DNA from: Comamonadaceae bacterium
Lineage (GTDB): Bacteria; Pseudomonadota; Gammaproteobacteria; Burkholderiales; Burkholderiaceae_C
Assembly: GCA_947453965.1 (NCBI GenBank)
Contig: CANGIQ010000017.1
Location: 1-59,719 of the forward strand
Direction: 5' to 3'
DNA: 59,719 nt
A program made the translations under genes and the position numbers. Numbering within the stretch: position 1 is the first letter of the stretch; each line of letters opens with the position of its first letter. Of the stretch, positions 16,235-24,565 are shown piece after piece. The notes beneath the pieces were generated by a model. That model saw only the letters and a list, made by a program, of their open reading frames with translations, had not been told where the DNA came from and ran no database searches.

Positions 16235-17299
16235 ATGAAAACCTACAACATCGCATGCATCCCCGGTGACGGCATTGGCAAAGAAGTCGTGCCTGCTGGC
16301 CAAGAAGTCCTTGAGGCATTGGCTTCGGTCAATAAGAATTTCAAATTCAACTTCAGCACATTTGGTTGGGGCGGCGACTGGTACCGCGCCCACGGCGAGA
16401 TGATGCCCAAAGACGGCCTCGATGCCCTGCGCCCCATGGACGCCATCTTGTTTGGCTCGGCCGGTGACCCACACATTCCCGACCACATCACCTTGTGGGG
16501 CTTGCGTCTCAAAATTTGCCAGGGCTTTGACCAATACGCCAACGTGCGCCCCACGCGCATCTTGCCCGGCATTGACGCGCCCTTGAAGCGTTGTGGCCCC
16601 CAAGACCTCGACTGGGTCATCGTGCGCGAAAACTCCGAAGGTGAATATTCTGGTGTGGGTGGCAGGGCCCACCAAGGCCATCCGATTGAAGTGGCCACCG
16701 ATGTGTCGATGATGACCCGCGCCGGTGTGGAGCGCATCATGCGCTACGCCTTCAAGCTGGCGCAATCACGTCCCCGCAAGTTGTTGACCGTGGTCACCAA
16801 GTCCAACGCGCAGCGCCATGCCATGGTGATGTGGGACGAAATCGCGGTGCAAATCAGCCAAGAGTTCCCTGATGTGAAGTGGGACAAAGAGTTGGTCGAT
16901 GCGGCCACCGCCCGCATGGTCAACCGCCCCGCAACGCTGGACACCATCGTCGCGACCAACTTGCACGCCGACATCTTGAGCGACTTGGCTGCCGCCTTGG
17001 CAGGTAGCCTGGGCATTGCGCCCACGGGCAACATCGACCCCGAGCGTCGCTACCCCAGCATGTTCGAGCCCATCCATGGTTCGGCCTTTGACATCATGGG
17101 CAAAGGGCTGGCAAACCCTGTGGGCACATTCTGGAGTTGTGTCATGCTGCTGGAGCACCTGGGCGAGGACGAAGCGGCGGCGAAGCTGATGCATGCCATC
17201 GAGCAAGTCACGGCCAACCCTGCATTGCACACCGGCGATTTAGGTGGCAAAGCCACCACCGAGCAGGTCACGAAAGCTGTTTGTGCCTTGATGGCCTGA
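16235..17299 (+). CDS. ttuC: Tartrate dehydrogenase / D-malate dehydrogenase (TtuC/DmlA family)
   Basis: A 354-residue NAD-dependent beta-decarboxylating dehydrogenase of the isopropylmalate dehydrogenase fold. Family members oxidise tartrate to oxaloglycolate, decarboxylate it to D-glycerate, or oxidise D-malate to pyruvate. Visible are the N-terminal IACIPGDGIGKEV, substrate-binding arginines and VIVRENSEGEYSGVG near residue 132, VTKSNAQRHAM near 188, the metal-site NLHADILSDLAA near 245 and EPIHGSAFDIMGKG near 272. The ATG begins the family start; upstream in-frame codons are not conserved. The downstream glycerate kinase completes a tartrate-to-phosphoglycerate route. Confidence 0.9.
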   Translation: MKTYNIACIPGDGIGKEVVPAGQEVLEALASVNKNFKFNFSTFGWGGDWYRAHGEMMPKDGLDALRPMDAILFGSAGDPHIPDHITLWGLRLKICQGFDQYANVRPTRILPGIDAPLKRCGPQDLDWVIVRENSEGEYSGVGGRAHQGHPIEVATDVSMMTRAGVERIMRYAFKLAQSRPRKLLTVVTKSNAQRHAMVMWDEIAVQISQEFPDVKWDKELVDAATARMVNRPATLDTIVATNLHADILSDLAAALAGSLGIAPTGNIDPERRYPSMFEPIHGSAFDIMGKGLANPVGTFWSCVMLLEHLGEDEAAAKLMHAIEQVTANPALHTGDLGGKATTEQVTKAVCALMA

Positions 17300-17322
17300 T
17301 ACATATAAAAGGAGACAACACC

Positions 17323-18282
17323 ATGCGTTTCAATCTGTGTTTCAAAGTTCTCGCGGCCGCGTCTGCACTGTTCACAGCCGCTGCGTTTGCCCAACCTTGC
17401 CCCGATAAAAACCTGCAGTACTGGCAAGCGTTTCCGCCGGGGGGCGAGTCTGACCTGTCCGCTCGTCATCAGCAAGCGGTGCTGAAAAAGAAATGTGTGG
17501 CCATTGAAACCATCGTGCAATACAAAGCCGGTGCCGGTGGTGCCTTGATGTGGACACAGATGAACAGCTTGCCTGCCGATGGCGTGAACGTGGTGGGCAT
17601 CAACTTGCCGCACATCGTGTTTCAACCCATCGAAGGTCAAGTGCAATACAAAACGGCGGATGTGACGCCCGTGTATTGGTTCCACTACACACCCGACATC
17701 TTGGTGGTGCCTGTGGCCAGCCCCATCAAAACATTCGCCGACTTCTTGGCTGCTGCCAAAAAAGAACCTGGCAAGTTGTCGCTGGGTGGCTCGGGCCTGA
17801 ACTCGGCCAACCATGCCGCGCAAGAGCGCTTCAATGCGGCCTTCAATGTCAAAACCATTTACATCCCGTTCAAGGGGACCGGCGACATGACCACCGCCGT
17901 GTTGGGCAGCCAAGTCGATGGCGCCATGACCTACACACCGTTTGCCATCAACAACAAAACACGGGTGCGCGCTTTGGCCGTGGCCATGGAGCAGCGTCAT
18001 CCTCTGATGCCCGATGTACCGACTTTCAAAGAGTTGGGTGTGAACTGGCTCGACGGCGCCTACCGTGGCATTGGCGTGCCAAAATCGACCACGCCCGAGC
18101 AGCGCAAGCGCTTGTCTGAGCTGTGGGCCAACCTCAACAACGACCCTGAAATGAAAGAACTCGCAGCCAAAAACGGCTTTGAACTGGTCAACATCGGTGT
18201 CGACCAAATGGATGCCTTCATGAAAGAGCGCACCCAGATCTACACCGAAGGTGCTGCGCGTTTGGGTCTCGGCAAAAAGTGA
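17323..18282 (+). CDS. Bug-type TTT-family periplasmic binding protein (tartrate locus)
   Basis: A 319-residue Bug protein with a clear signal peptide (cleavage after AFA at residue 23) and a strong ribosome site, AAAAGGAGAC, before the ATG. Family features include FPPGGESDLSARHQQ near residue 37, VQYKAGAGGALMW near 63, IPFKGTGDMTTAVLGSQVDGAM near 185 and a C-terminal FMKERTQIYTEG-like helix. It differs from most Bug proteins in having FPPGGESD where YPPGGxxD is usual. Being between tartrate dehydrogenase and glycerate kinase, it probably binds tartrate or a related diacid; no TctAB membrane pair is present. Confidence 0.9.
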   Translation: MRFNLCFKVLAAASALFTAAAFAQPCPDKNLQYWQAFPPGGESDLSARHQQAVLKKKCVAIETIVQYKAGAGGALMWTQMNSLPADGVNVVGINLPHIVFQPIEGQVQYKTADVTPVYWFHYTPDILVVPVASPIKTFADFLAAAKKEPGKLSLGGSGLNSANHAAQERFNAAFNVKTIYIPFKGTGDMTTAVLGSQVDGAMTYTPFAINNKTRVRALAVAMEQRHPLMPDVPTFKELGVNWLDGAYRGIGVPKSTTPEQRKRLSELWANLNNDPEMKELAAKNGFELVNIGVDQMDAFMKERTQIYTEGAARLGLGKK

Positions 18283-18322
18283 GTTTCTTCTGACTTCATC
18301 GACCCATTCCGTCTTCCAGTCG

Positions 18323-18357
18323 CCTGCAGCTGTGTTCGCACAGCCGCAGGTTTTTTT
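18323..18357 (+). terminator. Strong intrinsic terminator overlapping the glycerate kinase start region
   Basis: A 12-bp stem with one A-C mismatch pairs CCTGCAGCTGTG (18323-18334) with CACAGCCGCAGG (18339-18350) across a TTCG tetraloop and runs straight into TTTTTTT (18351-18357). It is a textbook rho-independent terminator 40 bases after the Bug stop, yet the T-run lies inside the conserved N-terminal coding sequence of the next gene. Confidence 0.85.
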
Positions 18358-19630
18358 ACGTCAGCTCTATGACGCCGCTGTGCTGCGCGCCTTGCCGCTG
18401 CACAACACAGCCGCCTATTTGCCCCCACCCCCCAAAGGTCGTACCGTGGTCTTGGGCGCGGGCAAAGCCGGTGGTGCCATGGCCCAATCGGTGGAAGCGC
18501 TGTGGCCTGCCGACAAACCCCTGTCGGGCCTGGTGGTCACGCGTTACCACCACATTCCTCCCCGCCCTGAAGGTTTGCCAGTGCGCATTGAGGTGGTTGA
18601 GGCTTCGCACCCCGTGCCCGATGCGGCAGGTTTGGCAGCGGCCGAACGGATTTTGGAACTGACCCAGGGCTTGACTGAAGACGATTTGGTTTTGTTTTTG
18701 ATTTCAGGCGGCGGCTCGGCCTTGCTGACCTTGCCTGCTGAAGGCTTGACCTTAGAAGACAAGCAACGCATCAACCGTGATTTGCTCAACAGCGGCGCCA
18801 ATATTGGCGAGATGAACTGCGTGCGCAAACACTTGTCGCGCATCAAAGGGGGACGTTTGGCTGCGGCTTGTGCGCCAGCGCAAGTGGTCACCTTGACCAT
18901 CAGCGATGTGCCGGGTGACGACCCGTCTGTCATCGCCAGCGGCCCCACCGTGGCCGACCGCAGCACCTGCGCTGACGCGTGGGCGATTTTGCAGCGCTAC
19001 AAAATTGCGGTGCCTGCGGCCATTGAAGCGGCGTTGAAAGCGGGCACCTTAGAAACTCCCAAACCCGGTCCGCAATGGGATGCACAACCGGTTCACCTGA
19101 TTGCCACCCCCCAGCAGTCGCTGGATGCGGCGGCTGAGTTGGCGCGCGCTGCAGGCTTGAATGCGTATGTGCTGAGCGATGAGCTCGAAGGCGAGTCGCG
19201 CGAAGTGGGCAAGGTGCACGCGGCCTTGGCACGCGCTGCTGCGCATGGCAAAGGTCCGTTCCAAAAACCCTGTGTGATTTTGAGCGGTGGCGAAACCACG
19301 GTGACCGTTCGCCCACAAGCCGCAGGCACACCCAAAGGCCGTGGCGGTCGCGCGGGCGAGTTTTGTTTGGGACTGGCCGTCGCGCTTCAAGCGCAGCCGG
19401 GCGCGTGGGCCATTGCCGCGGATACCGACGGCATCGACGGCATCGAAGACAACGCCGGTGCCACGGTGACGCCCGATACCCTGGCTCGCGCCGAGGCCCA
19501 AGGCATCAAGCCTGCCAACTGCTTAGACCGCAACGATGCCTATGGCTTTTTCAGCGCGGTGGGCGACTTGGTCATCACCGGCCCCACGCACACCAATGTG
19601 AATGACTTCAGGGCGATGTTGGTGCTTTGA
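18332..19630 (+). CDS. ttuD: Glycerate 2-kinase (MOFRL family; TtuD-like)
   Basis: A roughly 432-residue class II glycerate kinase, phosphorylating D-glycerate to 2-phosphoglycerate; homologues in tartrate operons were named hydroxypyruvate reductase TtuD. The N-terminal GCK domain shows VVLGAGKAGGAMA near residue 39, LISGGGSALLTLP near 126 and NCVRKHLSRIKGGRLA near 165; the C-terminal MOFRL domain includes ILSGGETTV, GRGGRAGEF and ADTDGIDG. The start is uncertain: the frame is open from a GTG at 18251 inside the Bug gene, and the GTG at 18332 is used here because homology starts just after it. That codon sits inside a terminator hairpin, with no good ribosome site. Confidence 0.85.
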   Translation: MFAQPQVFLRQLYDAAVLRALPLHNTAAYLPPPPKGRTVVLGAGKAGGAMAQSVEALWPADKPLSGLVVTRYHHIPPRPEGLPVRIEVVEASHPVPDAAGLAAAERILELTQGLTEDDLVLFLISGGGSALLTLPAEGLTLEDKQRINRDLLNSGANIGEMNCVRKHLSRIKGGRLAAACAPAQVVTLTISDVPGDDPSVIASGPTVADRSTCADAWAILQRYKIAVPAAIEAALKAGTLETPKPGPQWDAQPVHLIATPQQSLDAAAELARAAGLNAYVLSDELEGESREVGKVHAALARAAAHGKGPFQKPCVILSGGETTVTVRPQAAGTPKGRGGRAGEFCLGLAVALQAQPGAWAIAADTDGIDGIEDNAGATVTPDTLARAEAQGIKPANCLDRNDAYGFFSAVGDLVITGPTHTNVNDFRAMLVL

Positions 19631-19732
19631 GCCAAGAAGGCGCCCGTGGTCAAACACCCCGGGCTGCTCAATCGGGCACGGTGCTTGCGTGCTGTTAACC
19701 TTGAATCTATTCGCGACTCCTTGAACCTTTCA

Positions 19733-21280
19733 ATGACCAGCCCCCGACTGTCCCTGACCCAGATCACCAAGCGCTACCCGGCCGTGGTCGCCAACGATGC
19801 CGTGTCTTTGACCGTGCAGCCCGGCGAAATTCATGCCGTGCTGGGCGAGAACGGCGCCGGCAAATCCACCCTGATGAAAATCATCTACGGCGCGGTCAAA
19901 CCCGACGGCGGCGAGATCCGCTTCAATGGCCAGGGGGTGCACATTCGCAACCCGCAAGAGGCGCGGCGTTTGGGCATCAGCATGGTGTTCCAGCACTTCA
20001 GTCTGTTTGATACCTTGAGCGTGGCCGAGAACGTGTGGCTGGGCCTGGACAAATCGTTGACGCTGGCGCAAGTCACCCAGCGCATCACCGACACGGCCTC
20101 GCAATACGGCTTGGACATTGACCCTCTGCGTCCGGTGCACACCTTGGGCGTGGGTGAGATGCAGCGGGTCGAAATCATCCGCGCCTTGCTCACCAACCCG
20201 CAACTGCTGATCTTGGATGAGCCCACCTCGGTGCTCACCCCGCAGGCGGTAGAGAAGTTGTTTGTGGTGTTGCGCCAGTTGGCGGCCGAGGGCCGCAGCA
20301 TTTTGTACATCAGCCACAAGCTGCATGAAATTCGTGCGCTGTGCACCGCGTGCACGGTCATGCGCGCGGGCCGTGTGACCGGCGTGTGTGACCCGCGCCA
20401 AGAAACCAATGCCTCGCTGAGTCAGTTGATGATTGGCAGCTTGCCACCCGAGCTCAAGGTACGCAGCCACCAACCTGGTGCGCCCGTGTTGACAGTGCGT
20501 GGTTTGCGTCTGTCCAGTGACGACCCGTTTGGGGTGGATTTGCAGGGCATTGACTTGCAAGTGCGTGCAGGCGAAGTGGTGGGCATCGCCGGTGTGTCGG
20601 GCAACGGCCAGCGCGAGTTGCTGTACGCCTTGTCAGGCGAAGACACGCGCGCACCTGCGCAAAGCATCACGCTGGACGACCAAGCCGTGGGGCAGTGGGG
20701 TCCCGATGCGCGTCGTGCGCAAGGTCTGCATTTTGTGCCTGAAGAACGCCTCGGCCGTGGCGCCGTGCCCAGCCTGAGTTTGGCGCACAACTTGTTGCTC
20801 ACCCGCCATGACGCCGTAGCTTCCGCTGGCTTGTCCGGTGCTTTGGGGTGGTTGAATTTAAAAACACTGAAGGCCCAAGCCACGCACATCATCGCCAAAT
20901 ACCAAGTCAAAGCGGGCGGCCCAGATGCGGCAGCGCGCTCCTTGTCGGGCGGCAATTTGCAAAAGTTCTTGGTCGGCCGCGAAATTGAAGCCGCCCCCAA
21001 GTTGCTCATCGTGTCCCAACCCACCTGGGGGGTGGACGTGGGTGCCGCCGCACAAATTCGCGCCGCACTGTTGGCCTTGCGCGATGCAGGCTGCGCCGTG
21101 TTGGTGGTGAGCGAGGAGTTGGATGAATTGTTGGAGCTGTCGGACCGTTTGCATGTGATGGCCGAAGGCCGTTTGTCGCCCGCGCTCACCCGCGAGGAGG
21201 CGAATGTGTCGCGCATCGGCGCATGGATGAGTGGCTTGTGGGACAAGCCCGCACAGGAGGTGAACCATGTTGCGTCTTGA
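19733..21280 (+). CDS. BMP-type ABC transporter ATP-binding protein (purine nucleoside uptake)
   Basis: A 515-residue protein with two fused ATPase domains, as in sugar and nucleoside importers (RbsA, NupO types). Domain 1 has Walker A GENGAGKST near residue 39, signature LGVGEMQRV near 142 and Walker B LLILDEPTSVLTP. Domain 2 has a degenerate Walker A (GVSGNGQRE) and LSGGNLQKFLVGREI followed by LLIVSQPTWGVDVGAA. The ATG at 19733 opens the ABC domain; the frame extends upstream without similarity. It overlaps the next permease gene by 14 bases. The operon order is ATPase, permease, permease, binding lipoprotein. Confidence 0.92.
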   Translation: MTSPRLSLTQITKRYPAVVANDAVSLTVQPGEIHAVLGENGAGKSTLMKIIYGAVKPDGGEIRFNGQGVHIRNPQEARRLGISMVFQHFSLFDTLSVAENVWLGLDKSLTLAQVTQRITDTASQYGLDIDPLRPVHTLGVGEMQRVEIIRALLTNPQLLILDEPTSVLTPQAVEKLFVVLRQLAAEGRSILYISHKLHEIRALCTACTVMRAGRVTGVCDPRQETNASLSQLMIGSLPPELKVRSHQPGAPVLTVRGLRLSSDDPFGVDLQGIDLQVRAGEVVGIAGVSGNGQRELLYALSGEDTRAPAQSITLDDQAVGQWGPDARRAQGLHFVPEERLGRGAVPSLSLAHNLLLTRHDAVASAGLSGALGWLNLKTLKAQATHIIAKYQVKAGGPDAAARSLSGGNLQKFLVGREIEAAPKLLIVSQPTWGVDVGAAAQIRAALLALRDAGCAVLVVSEELDELLELSDRLHVMAEGRLSPALTREEANVSRIGAWMSGLWDKPAQEVNHVAS

Positions 21281-22355
21281 GCCGCGTGCCCAGCCTTCGG
21301 CGCTGTGGCGTTATGCCTCGCCCTTGTTGGCGCTGGCCATCACCGTGGTGTTGGGGGTGATGCTGTTTGTCGCGTTGGGCAAAGACCCGGTGCGTGGTTT
21401 GCAGGTGTTCTTTTGGGAGCCCATCAAGAGCGTGTATGCCTTGTCCGAGCTGATGGTCAAGGCCACGCCGCTGTTGCTAATTGCATTGGGCTTGGCCGTG
21501 TGCTTTCGCTCCAACGTCTGGAACATTGGTGCAGAGGGCCAGTTTGTGATGGGCGCAGTGTTCGCCGCAGGTGTGGCCTTGACGGCAGACGCCCACACCG
21601 GCGCGGGCTTTTGGGTGCTGATTTTGTTGGCCGGCATGGTGGGCGGCATGGTGTGGGCGGGTTTGACCGCGTTCTTGCGCGACCGCTTCCATGCGAATGA
21701 AATTTTGGTCAGCCTGATGCTGGTGTATGTGGCCATCATGGCGATGAACTTCTTGGTTTATGGCCCTTGGAAAGACCCGCTGGGTTACAACTTTCCGCAA
21801 ACCAAAACCTTTGATGCCATCACCCAAATTCCCAAACTCATCACCGGCACACGCGTGAACATTGGTGTGTTGTTGGCGCTGGCCGGTGTGGGTGCGCTGT
21901 GGGTGTTTTTGTTTCGCACCCATGCGGGCTTTGCCCAGCAGGTCGGTGGTTTGGCGCCTGATGCGGCGCGTTATGCGGGCTTCTCATCACGCAAGGCGCT
22001 CTGGCTGGCGCTGCTTGTTTCCGGAGGTGCAGCCGGTTTGGCGGGCGCGTTGGAAGTGGCGGGGCCGCTGCGACAACTCACACCCTTTGTGCCTGCGGGC
22101 TATGGCTTTGCCGCCATCATCGTGGCCTTTGTGGGGCGTTTGCATCCAGTGGGCATGGTGCTGTCGGCGGTGTTGATGAGTATGTTCTATATCGGCGGCG
22201 AGTTGGCCCAATCGCGTTTGGGGCTACCCCGTTCGCTCACCGGTGTGTTTCAAGGTTTGTTGTTGTTCACCTTGTTGGCCTGTGATACCTTGATGCAATA
22301 CCGCGTGCGTTGGGTGTCCCAGCCTCGTGCTGTCAGTCCAGAGGAGGCACTGTGA
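21267..22355 (+). CDS. BMP-type ABC transporter permease 1
   Basis: A 362-residue inner-membrane permease of the BPD_transp_2 family, NupP/YufP-like, with about nine hydrophobic segments. Family markers are the VCFRSNVWNIGAEGQFVMGA segment near residue 79 and the loop AARYAGFSSRKALW near 235. GGAGGTG lies just before the ATG. It pairs with the following permease to form the channel; its stop overlaps that gene's start in TGATG, indicating translational coupling. Confidence 0.92.
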   Translation: MLRLEPRAQPSALWRYASPLLALAITVVLGVMLFVALGKDPVRGLQVFFWEPIKSVYALSELMVKATPLLLIALGLAVCFRSNVWNIGAEGQFVMGAVFAAGVALTADAHTGAGFWVLILLAGMVGGMVWAGLTAFLRDRFHANEILVSLMLVYVAIMAMNFLVYGPWKDPLGYNFPQTKTFDAITQIPKLITGTRVNIGVLLALAGVGALWVFLFRTHAGFAQQVGGLAPDAARYAGFSSRKALWLALLVSGGAAGLAGALEVAGPLRQLTPFVPAGYGFAAIIVAFVGRLHPVGMVLSAVLMSMFYIGGELAQSRLGLPRSLTGVFQGLLLFTLLACDTLMQYRVRWVSQPRAVSPEEAL

Positions 22356-23275
22356 TGGAAACCTATGCACTGTTGTGGGCTGCCACCATGAATGCAGGCA
22401 CTGTTTTGGCGCTGGCTTCTTTAGGTTTGTTGATCAACGAAAAGGCAGGCATCGTCAATTTGGGTGCCGAAGGCATGATGCTGTGCGCGGCCATTGCGGG
22501 CTTTGCCACCGTGGCCACCACAGGCAGCGATGCCTTGGGCTTGCTGGCGGGCATGGGCGCAGGCGCCTTGATGGCTGCCTTGTTTGGTGTGTTGGTGATT
22601 TGGATGAACACCAACCAATACGCCACCGGCTTGGCTTTGAGCTTGTTTGGCGGTGGCTTCTCGGCCTTTGTGGGGGTGAGCTTTGTGCAAGCCAAGTTGC
22701 CTGAGCGCATGCAGTTTCACATCCCCGTGCTGGCGGATATTCCCTTGATCGGCCCTGCCTTGTTCAAGCACCACCCCTTGGTGTACGGCGCCATTGCCCT
22801 CACGCTGGCGCTGATTTATTTCCTGGACCGCACCCGGGCCGGCTTGGTGCTGCGAGCCGTGGGCGAATCGCCAGAGTCGGCGCATGCGCTGGGTTATCCG
22901 GTGCGGCGCATCCGCTTGTTGGCCGTGGTGGTGGGGGGCGCGTTGTGTGGCTTGGCCGGTGCCTACATTTCCATCATCTACACCCCCTTGTGGGTGGAGG
23001 GCATGATTGCAGGCAAAGGCTGGATCGCTCTGGCGCTCACCACCTTTGCCACTTGGCGCCCGGCACGCGTGTTGCTTGGTGCTTATCTGTTTGGTGGCGT
23101 GACCATGTTGCAGTTTCATTTGCAGGCCTCGGGTGTGGATGTGCCCAGCCAGTTTTTGAGTATGCTGCCTTACCTCGCCACCATCGTGGTGCTGGCCTTG
23201 ATTTCGCGTAACCCGCGTTGGTTGCGGGTGAACATGCCAGCGTCGATTGGGAAACCTTTTTTCCCCGGTTCATAA
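22355..23275 (+). CDS. BMP-type ABC transporter permease 2
   Basis: A 306-residue permease, NupQ/YufQ-like, with eight to nine hydrophobic segments. The family signature INEKAGIVNLGAEGMML is near residue 27 and a second marker ESPESAHALGYPVRRIR near 171. The frame extends upstream into permease 1, but the ATG overlapping the previous stop is preceded by GAGGAGG, a very strong ribosome site, and begins the first membrane segment. Confidence 0.92.
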   Translation: METYALLWAATMNAGTVLALASLGLLINEKAGIVNLGAEGMMLCAAIAGFATVATTGSDALGLLAGMGAGALMAALFGVLVIWMNTNQYATGLALSLFGGGFSAFVGVSFVQAKLPERMQFHIPVLADIPLIGPALFKHHPLVYGAIALTLALIYFLDRTRAGLVLRAVGESPESAHALGYPVRRIRLLAVVVGGALCGLAGAYISIIYTPLWVEGMIAGKGWIALALTTFATWRPARVLLGAYLFGGVTMLQFHLQASGVDVPSQFLSMLPYLATIVVLALISRNPRWLRVNMPASIGKPFFPGS

Positions 23276-23311
23276 TATTTTTTCCCTCACCCACTGACCA
23301 AAGGAACTTGC

Positions 23312-24451
23312 ATGATTGATTTGAAAAAACGTCGCTGGATTCACGCTGTTGCGCTCACCGCTGTGGCCTCGGCTGTTCTTGTCGGCTGCGGCAAAAAAGA
23401 AGAAGCCAAACCTGCGGAGGCACCTGCTGCTGTGAAGGCCGAGCCTTTGAAAATTGCATTTGCCTACGTGGGCCCTGTGGGTGACGGTGGTTGGACCTTT
23501 GCGCACGACAACGCACGCAAGGCCTTGGAAAAAGAATTTGGTGACAAGATCCAAACCTCGTTCGTCGAGAACGTGCCTGAATCTGCCGACGCAGAGCGCG
23601 TGATTCGCGACATGGTGAGCCAAGGTAACAAACTGGTCTTTGGCACCACCTTTGGCTACATGGAGCCCATGCTCAAAGTAGCAGCAGACACACCCGACGT
23701 GAAGTTCGAGCACGCCACCGGCTACAAGCAAGCTCCCAATATGCGCACCTACGACAGCCGCACGTATGAGGGTGCGTACATGGCAGGTGTGATCGCCGGC
23801 AAGATGACCAAGAGCAACACCTTGGGCGTTGTTGCTTCGATCCCAATCCCTGAAGTCATTCGCAACATCAACAGCTTCACCTTGGGCGCGCAATCGAGCA
23901 ACCCCAAGGTCAAAACCAAGGTGGTGTGGGTCAACGAGTGGTTCAACCCACCGAAAGAAACCGAAGCGGCTACGTCACTCATCAACGGTGGTGCCGACAT
24001 CTTGTTCCAAAACACCGACTCGCCTGCGGTGCTGAAAACAGCCCAGGACAAAGGCAAGCGCGCCTTCGGATGGGACTCGGACATGACCACCTATGGCCCC
24101 AAAGCCCACTTGGCTTCTGCCGTGATCAACTGGACGCCTTACTACATCAACGCCACGCGTCAAGCCTTGGAAGGCCAATGGGCGGGTGGTGGCCACACGT
24201 GGTCGGGCGTGAAAGACGGCGCGATTGACATCGTGTCCATCGCCGACGATGTGCCCGCAGACACCAAAGCCAAAGTGGAAGAAGTCAAAGCCGGTTTGAA
24301 GGCTGGTAGCTTCGTGATTTGGAAAGGCCCACTGCTCGATAACACAGGCAAAGAAGTGCTGAAGAAAGACGAAGTCGCTGACGACAAGTTCTTGAGCGGC
24401 GTCAACTTCTACGTCAAAGGCGTCGAAGGCAAGGTGCCAGGCGCGAAATAA
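23312..24451 (+). CDS. BMP-family substrate-binding lipoprotein
   Basis: A 379-residue lipoprotein of the basic membrane protein (BMP/PnrA) family, which binds purine nucleosides in characterised members. It has a lipoprotein signal with lipobox LVGC (Cys at about residue 26), an alanine-proline spacer, then IAFAYVGPVGDGGWTFAHD near residue 49, where the GW and acidic residues line the nucleoside pocket in PnrA. AAAGGAA precedes the ATG. With adenine deaminase, xanthine dehydrogenase and PuuD in the same window, uptake of purine nucleosides or bases is the best inference. A terminator follows. Confidence 0.92.
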   Translation: MIDLKKRRWIHAVALTAVASAVLVGCGKKEEAKPAEAPAAVKAEPLKIAFAYVGPVGDGGWTFAHDNARKALEKEFGDKIQTSFVENVPESADAERVIRDMVSQGNKLVFGTTFGYMEPMLKVAADTPDVKFEHATGYKQAPNMRTYDSRTYEGAYMAGVIAGKMTKSNTLGVVASIPIPEVIRNINSFTLGAQSSNPKVKTKVVWVNEWFNPPKETEAATSLINGGADILFQNTDSPAVLKTAQDKGKRAFGWDSDMTTYGPKAHLASAVINWTPYYINATRQALEGQWAGGGHTWSGVKDGAIDIVSIADDVPADTKAKVEEVKAGLKAGSFVIWKGPLLDNTGKEVLKKDEVADDKFLSGVNFYVKGVEGKVPGAK

Positions 24452-24472
24452 AACGGTGTCAACCGTTTGAGA

Positions 24473-24497
24473 AAACCACCTTCGGGTGGTTTTTTTA
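24473..24497 (+). terminator. Rho-independent terminator after the BMP operon
   Basis: AAACCACC (24473-24480), loop TTCG, GGTGGTTT continuing into a T-run (24485-24496). It lies 21 bases after the lipoprotein stop. Confidence 0.9.
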
Positions 24498-24514
24498 TGT
24501 CTTCATGATTCCGC

Positions 24515-24544
24515 AAAAAAAGAGCGCCCATGAAGGACGCTCTT
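24515..24544 (-). terminator. Rho-independent terminator after the porin gene
   Basis: Read on the minus strand: AAGAGCG, 13-base loop region, CGCTCT followed by seven T. It lies 21 bases beyond the porin stop and faces the terminator of the BMP operon, so the two convergent units are cleanly separated. Confidence 0.8.
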
Positions 24545-24565
24545 GAAGCGAGACAGACGCTGGCT

